A DNA stretch of 64,000 bases from Sunxiuqinia indica. GTDB lineage: Bacteria > Bacteroidota > Bacteroidia > Bacteroidales > Prolixibacteraceae. Position numbers and translations under genes: made by a program. The stretch is taken from the NCBI RefSeq assembly GCF_009847015.1, contig NZ_WVEM01000003.1:1-64000 (forward strand), written 5' to 3'. The notes beneath the pieces are model-generated. The model did not search any database, had not been told where the DNA came from, and was given only the letters and a program-made list of their open reading frames with translations. Position 1 is the first letter of the stretch. Every line of letters begins with the position of its first letter. Below are positions 1-10,100 of this stretch, piece by piece.

Positions 1-1
1 A

Positions 2-67
2 ACTTCAAAGGATTACTTCGGAAAATCAAAGAAGAAGTTCTTTGGCTTAAAATTTTACTGGAAATAA
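2..67 (+). CDS. possible C-terminal end of an unidentified gene (partial)
   Basis: An open frame runs in from the left window edge and stops at TAA 65-67. It encodes a short basic tail ending FFGLKFYWK. The stop codon lies inside a 15-bp hairpin, as expected at the end of a transcription unit. The gene itself lies outside the window, so no function can be given. Chance openness over 22 codons is quite possible. Confidence 0.3.
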   Translation, partial: TSKDYFGKSKKKFFGLKFYWK

Positions 68-98
68 TCATTAGACAAAAACAATTATTTCCAGTAAA
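54..98. terminator. 15-bp perfect hairpin, probable terminator between convergent units
   Basis: TTTACTGGAAATAAT (54-68) is exactly complementary to ATTATTTCCAGTAAA (84-98), with a 15-nt loop. It lies between the plus-strand frame ending at 67 and the minus-strand SusCD operon ending at 221. There is no strong T-run on either side, so the terminator role is inferred from position and stem. Confidence 0.5.
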
Positions 99-220
99 TA
101 TTAGTTCATAAGGATTAACTAATTAACAGTCGTTTCTAACAAAATAAAATATGGAACATACGGGTTTTTACCCTTTCTCTATTATAGTGCTTTTCCGTGT
201 AACGTTTGCGTCCAAACGGG

Positions 221-805
221 CTACGGATTCAGAATTTTTGTATGAATGACAACCACAGTTGTTTGATATTCCTCATTCACTTCTGCATCAGAGCTTGAAA
301 TATTTACAGCAAGAGCAACTACAGCATCACCAAGGCTTGACAGATAATTTAAATCAATGTCAAGATTGAATTTGGCAATCTCACTTCCGTCTTCAACAAC
401 AACAGAAGAGGGAAGAGTGTATTTATCCGGGGATAAAATGATTGTATTACCAGGAATTGCAGCAGCCTGAATTAGGTTGTTAACTGTATCATTTTGAACA
501 GTAAGGTCAACACTAATGTCAGCTTTCCTTTCGTATCCTGAGCGGTAAACACCCATAGGTACAATGAATTTTCCATTTGCATCATCTACTAAAAAGCGAT
601 ATGCATATCCAGGGGTTGGAACGTATTCCGGATCTTCAGGAAGTTTATCAATGGTATAAATGCCATGCACTGCGGTAGGCATATATATCAACTGATCTGG
701 ATAATCAGCGTCAGCTATTTCTTGGTATTCGCAGGATGATGCAAGTGACAATATCCCGATTAGGAATGCCAGAAGCTTTATTTTATTATTCATATCTTTT
801 TTCAT
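221..805 (-). CDS. DUF1735-type (BT_3987-like) surface lipoprotein
   Basis: This protein of about 194 aa has a lipoprotein signal: a basic start, a hydrophobic stretch LLAFLIGILSLASS and a lipobox Cys in SSCEY. The rest is beta-rich with no enzyme motif, and includes VPMGVYRSG and an ISVDLTV segment typical of the DUF1735 domain. Such lipoproteins usually sit next to SusD and are thought to bind ligand at the cell surface. It is the last gene of the SusCD operon and follows the second SusD. The frame is open further upstream to 835, but that would overlap the SusD stop. The start MKKDMNNK at 805 is preferred, with an ATG at 793 as the alternative. The ligand is unknown. Confidence 0.72.
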   Translation of the reverse strand: MKKDMNNKIKLLAFLIGILSLASSCEYQEIADADYPDQLIYMPTAVHGIYTIDKLPEDPEYVPTPGYAYRFLVDDANGKFIVPMGVYRSGYERKADISVDLTVQNDTVNNLIQAAAIPGNTIILSPDKYTLPSSVVVEDGSEIAKFNLDIDLNYLSSLGDAVVALAVNISSSDAEVNEEYQTTVVVIHTKILNP

Positions 806-828
806 CTTTATTATCATTTTATCGGTTA

Positions 829-2547
829 CTACCACAATGGGTTTTGCAACCAGTTAGGCATTTTTAATAATTCTTGACGCGGAATAGGATAGAAGTACAT
901 TTTGGGTTCAAATACCCTGTTTTCAACTGTAATAACCGAGTAAGAGAACTCATTTCCATTTTTAACAATACTTGTTCCTTTAAGCGGAGCATTGAGTACT
1001 TGTGGTGCTGTCATCCAACGACGCAGATCCCAAACACGATGTCCCTCAAAAGCCAGTTCTACTATTCTTTCGTGTCGGATAACCTCGCGCATTTCGCTTT
1101 GATCTAAACCATCAGGAACCGGAGGCATGTCGACTGTGTTTCTTTGTCTAATTTGATCAACGTAAAATTTGATATCAGCATTTCCCGGATCGTATTCATT
1201 TAACGCTTCAGCATACCATAAGTAAACGTCTGCCAGACGAATCAAACTCCAGGAATGGATACTGGAGGTTCCTGTTAACAGGTTGATGTTCTCATCCAGG
1301 AATTTCTTAAGATAGTATCCGGTTTTTGTCGCCAGGTTTTTTCCTTTTCCATCTCGTCCGCCTTCCCATATTTCCATGGTGCGGCCTTTGTAAGTTGAGT
1401 TGTTAACAATGACGTTGGCATATAACCTGGGATCACGATTTGCCATGTAAGGGTTAGCTGCGTGATCGGCATTATTCCAGTCAAATGGAATAGCAGTCGT
1501 TTCATCAACTTTTATTTCATATGCGTCAACTATATTTTGAGAAGGCGCATTTCCACTTTTCCCCATATCAAAACCAATTGACCAGCAGGCTTTTTCAAAG
1601 GAATTACTGGAGCCATACCTTCTAACCAGAATATGTTCAGGGCTTTGGAACGATTGTGCTGTGATAAACAGGTTTCGATAATTGTCAGATAAAGCATAGC
1701 CTGAGCCATCAAGATCAATTACAGCCTTTGCCGCATCTGCCGCAGCTTTCCAGCGCGCAGCCCTGTCTGCAGTAGGCAATGAAATTAATTCAGGACTTGA
1801 AAATCCGGATGCCCACGATGTGTTGTTCCATAGTTCAGAAGCGGCATAAAGTAAAACTTTTGCTTTTAGAGCAAGCGCAGCACCTTTAGTGATCCTTCCT
1901 AAATTGGTATCATCATATTTTGCTGGTAGCTGAGCAGCTGCTGAATCACATTCCGAAGTAATAAAATTGATACAATCTTGTAGCGAACTACGTTGAATGT
2001 TTTCATATTCATCTCCCATTACCATGGATTGGTTAATAATAGGAACACCACCGTATCTCTTGATTAACTGGAAGTAATAATAAGCTCTTAAAAACCGGCC
2101 TTCGTATTTCCAGCGTTTAATTTCAAGTGAGCGGGTTCTGTAGATTTCTTGTTGGTCTGGTGCAGGGTCTAACCTGTATATTTCCAGGTCAATCTCATCT
2201 GAGTTTTCAAGGAACAAGTTTACATTACGGATAGCACCAAAATATTTCGCCCAAACATTGCCTGGATTTGAGATTTCATTCCAGCTTCCAACGTTGAAAT
2301 CTTGAATTGATGACGTCTCAAGAGTATGTTCTGCTTCGTCACCAGCTGAGGCAATTAGAGCTCCTCCAATTTCGAAAAAACCATCTGGTAAGTCTGTGTA
2401 TAATGCCGTAGCACGGGCATTACTATAATTGTAATGTGTATTAACTTCTTCTTCGCTAATGTTTGTTATGATGTCCCTGTCGAGGTCTTCACAACTATTT
2501 AGCAAGAAGATCAAGAATATTCCAAGTATATAAATTATATTTTTCAT
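829..2547 (-). CDS. RagB/SusD family nutrient-uptake outer-membrane lipoprotein (pair 2)
   Basis: This 572-aa protein has the usual SusD size and a lipoprotein signal peptide (IIYILGIFLIFLLNSC, lipobox Cys 19). TPR-like helical segments typical of SusD are visible (RFLRAYYYFQLIKRYGGVP; ITKGAALALKAKVLLYAAS). The C-terminal region has the family pattern of a RLADVYLWYAEALNE helix followed by HERIVELAFEGHRVWDLRRW. SusD proteins cap the partner SusC channel and help bind ligand outside the cell. It lies 24 bp downstream of the 932-aa SusC gene and is certainly co-transcribed with it. The substrate cannot be read from the sequence because no glycosidase or peptidase gene is linked. Confidence 0.95.
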   Translation of the reverse strand: MKNIIYILGIFLIFLLNSCEDLDRDIITNISEEEVNTHYNYSNARATALYTDLPDGFFEIGGALIASAGDEAEHTLETSSIQDFNVGSWNEISNPGNVWAKYFGAIRNVNLFLENSDEIDLEIYRLDPAPDQQEIYRTRSLEIKRWKYEGRFLRAYYYFQLIKRYGGVPIINQSMVMGDEYENIQRSSLQDCINFITSECDSAAAQLPAKYDDTNLGRITKGAALALKAKVLLYAASELWNNTSWASGFSSPELISLPTADRAARWKAAADAAKAVIDLDGSGYALSDNYRNLFITAQSFQSPEHILVRRYGSSNSFEKACWSIGFDMGKSGNAPSQNIVDAYEIKVDETTAIPFDWNNADHAANPYMANRDPRLYANVIVNNSTYKGRTMEIWEGGRDGKGKNLATKTGYYLKKFLDENINLLTGTSSIHSWSLIRLADVYLWYAEALNEYDPGNADIKFYVDQIRQRNTVDMPPVPDGLDQSEMREVIRHERIVELAFEGHRVWDLRRWMTAPQVLNAPLKGTSIVKNGNEFSYSVITVENRVFEPKMYFYPIPRQELLKMPNWLQNPLW

Positions 2548-2571
2548 TCTTAAAGTTTTAATTGATGTGAA

Positions 2572-5370
2572 TTACTTGAATTGGACTCTAATTCCGGCAC
2601 TGAATGACTTCATTGCAGGATAATAAGATCCAACCTCGGGATCACGATAACCATCCATATGATCTAAGGAGAACAAGTTGTTCCCGTTGATGAAAATTCT
2701 GGTTTTCTCTAACTTCGCCAAGTTTGAAATTTTCGCAGGCAGAGTGTAGCCAAGTTCTATACTTCTTAGTTTAATGAAACTACCATCACGCAGCCAAAGG
2801 CTTGAATACCGGTAATTATTGTCATTATTTTCTGACGACAATCTTGGGTATGTGGCTGTTTCTGCAGTTTCGGAAGTCCATCGATTCAAGGCAATTGTTC
2901 CGGCTTTACCGTTATTCTGGAACGCTTCAAAATTTAAACCACCAAAATAGACTGAACGGCTGGCTACGCCCTGAAAGAATACATCAAAATCAAATCCTTT
3001 GTATTCTGCACCGATGCGCAGTCCTCCTGTGAAGTTTGGCAAACCTGATTTTCCAATTGGATGAATATCCAGTTCATCAATCTTCCCATCTTCATTCAGA
3101 TCTTTGTATTTAACATCCCCTGGCTGAATTGCAACCCAGTTTTGCTTCGGGCTTGCATCAATATCATTCTGATCTTCGAAGAATCCGATGGCCTCAAGAC
3201 CAAAAGGTTGGTTGATTGGTTGTCCGGTGCGATATAAATAGTCGTAAAGTTGAAGGGCTTCTGAGTTGAAAACCACTTTGTTTTTGAAATACCAGGCAGT
3301 TGCTTCAACAAAAAACTTAAATTCATTTGATCGGTCATTGCTATACCTAAGCATCGCTTCAAAACCTTTATTGTTCGTTTTTCCTTCATTCAGATAGGGT
3401 TTTGTATAGCCCATAAAGTCAGAATCCACCGTGTTTGGCTGAACCAAGATATCGTAACGGTCACTGTTAAATACATCCAAAGAGAAATCAAGTTTCTGGA
3501 ATAATTGAGCCTCTAAACCAATGTTGAAACTTTTTTCTTTTTCCCAGGTAACATTGGGATTCGCAAGCCTACCTTGAATGATTGCCCCAGATTGAGTGTT
3601 ACTGGTTCCAAAAAAGTATGGACTGGTATTTGGGTAGGTTTGATCAAACATAAAAGCCGGACCACCGATCAGTTCGTTTCCAACCATTCCATAGGAAGCT
3701 CTGAATTTTAAATAATTCACGGACTTGTTATCCTTTAGGAAGTCTTCATTTGAAACAACCCAACCAGCTGATACTGCCGGGAAGAACCCAAATCTGCTGC
3801 CGCTAGGGAAGTTACCTGATCCCATATATGAAAAGCTAACTTCTCCGATGTATTTTTGTTTATTGGCAAATGTTGCACGACCACTTACATTTTCATGTTT
3901 TATTGGTTGCGAGTTTCCGCTGATTGTAAAATTGTCGGCGTTATACATCAATACGGCACTTACATTGTTATCCCCAAAATTCCGATCATAGTTCAGGAAG
4001 CTCTGAATCACGTAACTCCGGTTCTGATCTGAAGCACCTTCACTTGCATTCAATGATTCGTTGATCCCAAATTTTGTATAAACAATTTCTCCCTGATCGT
4101 CTTTGGATATTTCAAAACTTTGATAGGATCTCGTTTTATTAGACTGACTTAAAAAGTAGCTGTTGAACGAAATTTTTGAAGTAAAACTTAGCCCTTTTGT
4201 AATAAAATCCAGTTGTTCGGTGAACCCGATAGTTGAATTAAGTGTCCGTCCGTTTGATGTGTAAAATCCTTGATTTAAGATGTCTCCAAGTGGGTTGGAA
4301 TATAGGGAGTTACGTCCGAATGTGCCATTGGGGTTGTAAACCGCAAATTCATTTGGAGGTATGATAGCCATTGAGTTAAAGACATTATACGAATTGTGTC
4401 CTGCCGGATTGGCTTGATCAACAACTGTTCCGCCTACAGAAAGTTCCGTTGAAAACCGTTTTGTCAGTTGAATATCAACATTCATTCTAAAATTGATACG
4501 CTGGTATTTGCCATTCTCGCTAAATTCTGATTTGTCCCCGGATCTTATGTATAGGTTATTACTCTTTATTTGGTTCAGTAATACAAAGTACTGAACAGCT
4601 TTACTACCACCAGTGAAATTCAGATTGTAGTTTGATATAGGCGATGCATTACTTAATACTTCATCGTACCAATTTACATTGGGATGAAAATAAGGATCCG
4701 TTCCATTTTGGTATAATTGAAGATCTTCATTGGTATATAATTCAGGTTTCCCATCGTTTACCAACGCTTCGTTGTATAATCTTGCATAATCATACGAGTC
4801 AAGGTATTGAGGAAGCCGGCTCGCCATTTGTACACCTTGTTGGGTGCTGAACTCGACTTTTAGTTTACCTTCTTTTCCTCTTTTGGTGGTAATTAGTAAA
4901 ACACCGTTTGCTCCACGACTTCCATACATTGCTGTTGCAGAAGCATCTTTAAGTAAAGTGACTGATTCTACTTCTTCAGAAGTCAAATCAGCGAAATTGC
5001 TTTCAAAGCCATCAACTAAGACCAGCATATCATTTTCACCAACACCAAATGTGCTGACACCTCTGGAATATAAGGTAGAGCTTTCAAATCCAGGCTCGGT
5101 AGCTAATTGCTGGGCTGTCAATCCTGGAACTCTTCCTGAAAGTTTGAAAGGGAAGCTTGTGGTGAACGTGTTTTGTAGTTCGCTGCCTTTTGCAGATGTA
5201 GTAGCGCCGGTAACCATCCATTCCGGCTGTTTGCCATAAGCGATATCTATTGCAGGTTCATCGGAAACAACGATAGTATCCTTTGAATCTGTTTGAGCTT
5301 TTAATGTGGCACTTAAGCATAACGTTATTGCAATGAATAAAAATATGCGTCGGTTATATCTATATATCAT
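2572..5370 (-). CDS. SusC/RagA family TonB-linked outer-membrane transporter (pair 2)
   Basis: This 932-aa protein has a signal peptide (RIFLFIAITLCLSATLKAQ). The plug domain is at about residues 70-165 and includes the SusC signature LLKDASATAMYGSRGANGV. The TonB-dependent beta-barrel follows and ends in an aromatic/basic strand (SAGIRVQFK). Unlike pair 1 it lacks both an STN domain and the carboxypeptidase-regulatory-like domain normally found before the SusC plug, which explains its shorter length. It imports an unknown ligand together with the SusD gene 24 bp downstream. It is the third transport gene of the operon and lies 35 bp after the first SusD. Because it has no STN domain it is unlikely to signal to the FecR protein. 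Confidence 0.95.
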   Translation of the reverse strand: MIYRYNRRIFLFIAITLCLSATLKAQTDSKDTIVVSDEPAIDIAYGKQPEWMVTGATTSAKGSELQNTFTTSFPFKLSGRVPGLTAQQLATEPGFESSTLYSRGVSTFGVGENDMLVLVDGFESNFADLTSEEVESVTLLKDASATAMYGSRGANGVLLITTKRGKEGKLKVEFSTQQGVQMASRLPQYLDSYDYARLYNEALVNDGKPELYTNEDLQLYQNGTDPYFHPNVNWYDEVLSNASPISNYNLNFTGGSKAVQYFVLLNQIKSNNLYIRSGDKSEFSENGKYQRINFRMNVDIQLTKRFSTELSVGGTVVDQANPAGHNSYNVFNSMAIIPPNEFAVYNPNGTFGRNSLYSNPLGDILNQGFYTSNGRTLNSTIGFTEQLDFITKGLSFTSKISFNSYFLSQSNKTRSYQSFEISKDDQGEIVYTKFGINESLNASEGASDQNRSYVIQSFLNYDRNFGDNNVSAVLMYNADNFTISGNSQPIKHENVSGRATFANKQKYIGEVSFSYMGSGNFPSGSRFGFFPAVSAGWVVSNEDFLKDNKSVNYLKFRASYGMVGNELIGGPAFMFDQTYPNTSPYFFGTSNTQSGAIIQGRLANPNVTWEKEKSFNIGLEAQLFQKLDFSLDVFNSDRYDILVQPNTVDSDFMGYTKPYLNEGKTNNKGFEAMLRYSNDRSNEFKFFVEATAWYFKNKVVFNSEALQLYDYLYRTGQPINQPFGLEAIGFFEDQNDIDASPKQNWVAIQPGDVKYKDLNEDGKIDELDIHPIGKSGLPNFTGGLRIGAEYKGFDFDVFFQGVASRSVYFGGLNFEAFQNNGKAGTIALNRWTSETAETATYPRLSSENNDNNYRYSSLWLRDGSFIKLRSIELGYTLPAKISNLAKLEKTRIFINGNNLFSLDHMDGYRDPEVGSYYPAMKSFSAGIRVQFK

Positions 5371-5405
5371 GAATGTCTTTTTTATTTATTAAACTAATTG
5401 AGTGT

Positions 5406-7145
5406 TTAGTACCCAGGGTTTTGAACAAGGTATCCTTTAAGCACTTCAGAACGAAGATATGGGTGTAGGTACATTCTTCTTTTAAATGTTCTGGTCTCAA
5501 TTTTATATACTTGGTACCTGAAATCCGGTGCTGCTGGATCCTGGAAAATTTTCAATCCATAAAAATCTCCTTGCATAACACCATCTTGCTCAGCAATCAT
5601 CCATCTTCTAATGTCGAAGAAACGATGTTCTTCATCAAACAGCTCGATTGCTCGTTCATTTCGAACACGTTCTCTAAATTCTTCCTGTGATAATCCGGAA
5701 GGTAGATCAGGTTGTCCTGAGCGGGCACGGATAATATTTACGGCGTCATAAGCTTGTTGTACCGGTCCTTGTGCTTCATTTAAAGCTTCTGCATAGTTCA
5801 AATATGCTTCTGCCAATCTGAAGAGAATGTCGTTTGGCATTTGATTCCAGGATGAAAAAGTCATTGTACGAGGGACAAATTTTAAAATAATATGTCCACC
5901 TTTATTTTGATTATTCATCTTACCACCAGCATAGTTGGTGATAACTGGAAAATCCTTGTTAAAGTATGAACCCGGAATTCCAACAGTTTGTGCAAATCTA
6001 CGGTCTATCTCTTCATACTTTTGTTTAAGATCGTTTCCTCCAGTATCTGACCATTCCATGGGTGTCCCATCTTGTTTTTCATATTTATGCAAAAAGTTGG
6101 CGGTCATGGAATAGCCAATATGCCATCCCCAGCCCATACCAATGGGTAGAATACTTCCCCATGGAAATGTCCACATATCTCTTGCTCCAATATTTTTATT
6201 GGCCAGAATAATTTCAGGATTGTCATTTATTTCGTAAACGTATCTATAGTTTTCGTCGACACCCTGATCGGTAATCAAGTGAATACCACCACTTGGAGCC
6301 CAGTCAATGACTGCTTTTGCTGCATCTGCTGCTTTTTGCCACCTGTTTTGGTCATAATTTCCGTAGCAAATTAAATCATTGTTAGAAGCATCGTCCATAC
6401 TCAGGTATGGCGTAGCTGTGTTAAACAATGGGCTGGCTGCGTACAATAATGTTTTTGATTTAAGCATTAATGCAGCGCCTTTAGTAATGCGCCCTTTTTG
6501 ATCAGAACTACGAGTATCAGGAAGAAGTGCAATAGCTGCATCACAATCGGCTACAATAAAATTGACAAGTTCTTCCACTGAGCTTCTGGGTACAAAGAAA
6601 TCATCTGTCAATTCGAACTTTTTGTCGATAATTGGAGCACCTCCATATCGTTTAAACATTTCAAAGTGGTTCAATGCTCTTAAGAACAAGGCTTCACCTT
6701 TTATTTCTTGCTTATAGGCCTGATCCAGACTTTCAACTTCATCAATTCGTTGGAGCATAATGTTCGCATAACGAAGTCCTTTAAAGCGAAGCGGCCACCT
6801 GAAGTCTTCGCGGGATTGGATATTGTCGGCAGTAATATCGCCGGTATTCCAACCTTGCTGGGAGGTCCAGGTTTGAGATGATTCTGTTTCATCGCATGCG
6901 ATAGATGTCATTGCATATTGGCTACCAGTAAGTGATGTTTCTTCTCTGGCAAAGATTGTGTGTAGGCCCGTGCGATACATGGTGGCAATAAAGGTCTCTA
7001 CCTGAGCTTTTGATGAGAAGATGGTATCTTCTGTTACGTCAACACCCGGGGCCTTGTCAAGAAAGTCTCCCATCATGTCTTCGCATGAAACAAAAACAGT
7101 CAGTGTCAACAGGAAAATTATAATAAATCGTATCTTATTTTTCAT
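5406..7145 (-). CDS. RagB/SusD family nutrient-uptake outer-membrane lipoprotein (pair 1)
   Basis: This 579-aa lipoprotein has a signal FIIIFLLTLTVFVSC with lipobox Cys 21. SusD helical segments are present (FLRALNHFEMFKRYGGAP; ITKGAALMLKSKTLLYAAS). The C-terminal signature includes RLAEAYLNYAEALNE and NERAIELFDEEHRFFDIRRW. It starts 11 bp after the 1148-aa SusC gene, the standard susC-susD order. It should sit on the SusC barrel as the ligand-binding lid. It is only distantly similar to the second SusD, so the two pairs are probably not a recent tandem duplication. Confidence 0.95.
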   Translation of the reverse strand: MKNKIRFIIIFLLTLTVFVSCEDMMGDFLDKAPGVDVTEDTIFSSKAQVETFIATMYRTGLHTIFAREETSLTGSQYAMTSIACDETESSQTWTSQQGWNTGDITADNIQSREDFRWPLRFKGLRYANIMLQRIDEVESLDQAYKQEIKGEALFLRALNHFEMFKRYGGAPIIDKKFELTDDFFVPRSSVEELVNFIVADCDAAIALLPDTRSSDQKGRITKGAALMLKSKTLLYAASPLFNTATPYLSMDDASNNDLICYGNYDQNRWQKAADAAKAVIDWAPSGGIHLITDQGVDENYRYVYEINDNPEIILANKNIGARDMWTFPWGSILPIGMGWGWHIGYSMTANFLHKYEKQDGTPMEWSDTGGNDLKQKYEEIDRRFAQTVGIPGSYFNKDFPVITNYAGGKMNNQNKGGHIILKFVPRTMTFSSWNQMPNDILFRLAEAYLNYAEALNEAQGPVQQAYDAVNIIRARSGQPDLPSGLSQEEFRERVRNERAIELFDEEHRFFDIRRWMIAEQDGVMQGDFYGLKIFQDPAAPDFRYQVYKIETRTFKRRMYLHPYLRSEVLKGYLVQNPGY

Positions 7146-7156
7146 TGGTCTGATTT

Positions 7157-10100
7157 TTAGAATTTAACGTTGAACCCAAAGTTTATCGTTCTGGTAATCG
7201 GATATCCTTCAGCTTCAAATGATTTCGTTGATTCCGGATCTGCTCCTGGCAATAACTTGTCCCAGGTTAGCAGGTTATTACCGTTGACGTATAGACGCAC
7301 CTGCTTGATTTTTATTTTCTGCAAAATCTTCTTTGGAATGGTATATCCAATTTCTGCGTTTTTTAAACGAAGGTATGTTGCATCTTCAATGTTCAGTGTT
7401 GAACGTTGTCCATTCGAAGCACTGGTAGTGTTCCCTGTGTTAAAGTGAGGGAAACTGATTTTTAGACCTTGATCATATCGTTCCTGGCTCCAACTTTCAA
7501 CCATATAGTCAGGAGCATTTCGACCTTGTTTAAATGGCATCCAGTAGGTGGAAGGGTAGGCTAACGACACATGCGTTGCTCCTTGTAATAAAACAGAAAA
7601 ATCAAATCCTTTGAAACTACCTCCCAATGAGAAACCGAAAACTACTTCTGGAAAATCTGAATAGCCAATCGGGATAACATCATCATTGTTGATTTTACCA
7701 TCTCCGTTGATATCCACATATTTAACATCCCCCGGCTGTATCTTATTATTTTGGAATTCATAAACAGGGCGATTGGCGTCATTGACTTCTTCCCATGTAT
7801 TAAAGAATCCGTCAGCTTTTAAACCATAGATTTGCCCAAATCTCTGACCTGTTCTATTTTGATAGGTGAAAGGCCTCGTAATTTCATCCTGAAATTCGAC
7901 TATGTTGTGAGCATAGGTGAAATTTGCTTTGAGCCAATAGTTAAGTTTTCCGACTTCATCGTTGTATGAAAGCTCAGCTTCAAAACCACTGTTTTTCATT
8001 TCACCAAGGTTATAGGCCGGAAGTTGAGCCGCAACCACAACAGGAACAACATTTCTTGTCGCTAGGATATTATCGCGTTTTTCTTTGAAAAGGTCAAACG
8101 CTCCTCTAAGCTTGTCATTTGCAAATGCGAAATCGGCACCGATGTTCATCTTTTTAGCTCGTTCCCAGGTTAGGTCTTCGTTGCCCAACGCTCCTTCAAT
8201 TGCTCCTTCATAGGCTTGTTGATTTGAGCCATATTCACCAAATTGGTAGATATTCCATGAATATCCATAAGCTGCAGGCATGTATAGGAATCTTTTTCCG
8301 TTTTGAGAGATGCGGATACTTCCCAGTTGGTCGTTACCAACAATCCCGTATGATCCCCTGATTTTCAAATAAGTAAGTATTTTGTTTTCAGGGAAGAACG
8401 ATTCTTCTGATGCAACCCATCCAAGTGAATAAGCGGGGAAGAATCCAAAGCGTTTCCCAGGAGCAAAGTTCTCTGTACCATTGTACCCAATGTTAACTTC
8501 TGCCAAGTATTTGTCTTTGTAGCCATATGTGGTTCTACCCACAATTCCCTGGTAGCCGTTTGGTACCAGGTAAAGAAAGTCTGGATCATATCGTTTACTC
8601 TGATTGTAAAGCAACAGTCCGCTAACATCATGGTCTCCAAACGCTCTTGCATAATTTATACCAGTTTCAAAATAAACTTTCCTGTTTTTACCGAAACTTT
8701 CCTGAAAACCAAAAGGAGCTTCATAGGTTTTTGGAATAAAAACAATCGATTCATCTTCTAAACGCACGGGTCTGTATCGAACAAGATCCTTGCGGTAAAA
8801 GATGTGCTGGTTGTTGTAATTATTGTAAGAAACAGTAGCGTGGGAGGTTAGTCCTTTAGTGATAAAATCGAGGTCGTAATTGAACCGCAGTGAACTATTG
8901 AGATAATTCCGGTAGTCTTTGATATATCCGGTTCCAGACAAAAACATTTTCTGGAATGGGCTGACTCCTAATGAAACTTTGTTGTCAAGCTCAATGAACT
9001 TCCCATCAGTAATCAGGGGTTGGTCAACGGGATTGGTAGCCCAAACTGCTTCAAATATCTCATTAACTTTTGAAGAGGTTCCAGATCTGTTCTCAATGGT
9101 AGAAGACAGATTTAAACTTGCGGAAAAGCGCTTTGTAATTTCAAAGTCGAAGTTTGTACGAATATTGTATCGCTTGAAAACGATTGTAGCATCATAGTCT
9201 TCCACCAGATCCGTGTGATTAATCAGACCTTCCTGGTCAAAATAACCTAATGAAACGAAATATTTAACTTTTTCGGTTCCACCATTAATGTTCAAATTGT
9301 GTTGTGTCTGTCCCGAGCTTTTATCAAACATGTACGGGAACCAATCCACATCCGGGTGGAAAATAGGGTCATCGTGCGCAGTGTAATGAGCAATATCCTC
9401 GTCGGTGAAAACCGGAGTATAACCACCAGTGATGTACGAGTCATATTGAGCAGCGATGTTCATGCCGTTTGCAAACTCCGCTGCATTCATCGTGTTTCTG
9501 AAGTCTGTGAAACGCTGAGTTGCATGTTGCAGCGAGTAACTAACTTCTGTTTTTCCTTCGGTACCTCTTTTGGTGGTGATGATCATTACACCGTTAGCAC
9601 CTCGAACACCATAAACTGCAGTTGCCGAGGCATCTTTTAGTATGGAGATACTCTCGATTTCGTTCGGGTCAATGTTGTTGTAATTATCTGTCTCAATTCC
9701 ATCAACAAGCACGAGGGGATCAGCCGATCCGGTGAAAGTTCCGATACCACGAATTCGGATTGTTGTTTGGTCTTCTCCTGGTTGACCACTGCGTTGCACA
9801 GCCAATACGCCAGATAACCGGCCTACCAGTGAGTTACTAATGTTTGCCTGAGGCGACTGAACCAATTGTTTGTCGTCGATTGAGACAATTGCACCAGTCA
9901 CGGTTTCTTTCTTTTGAACACCATAACCAACAACAACAACTTCATCAACACCAACTGTCTCTTCTTCGAGAGTTACGTCAAATGATGTCTTCGATCCAAT
10001 TTCGATTTCCAGGCTCTTCATTCCTACAAACGAGAATACCAACGCTTTGACATTCTCGGGAACAGATAAGGAAAATTTTCCGTCAACATCGGTAACTACA

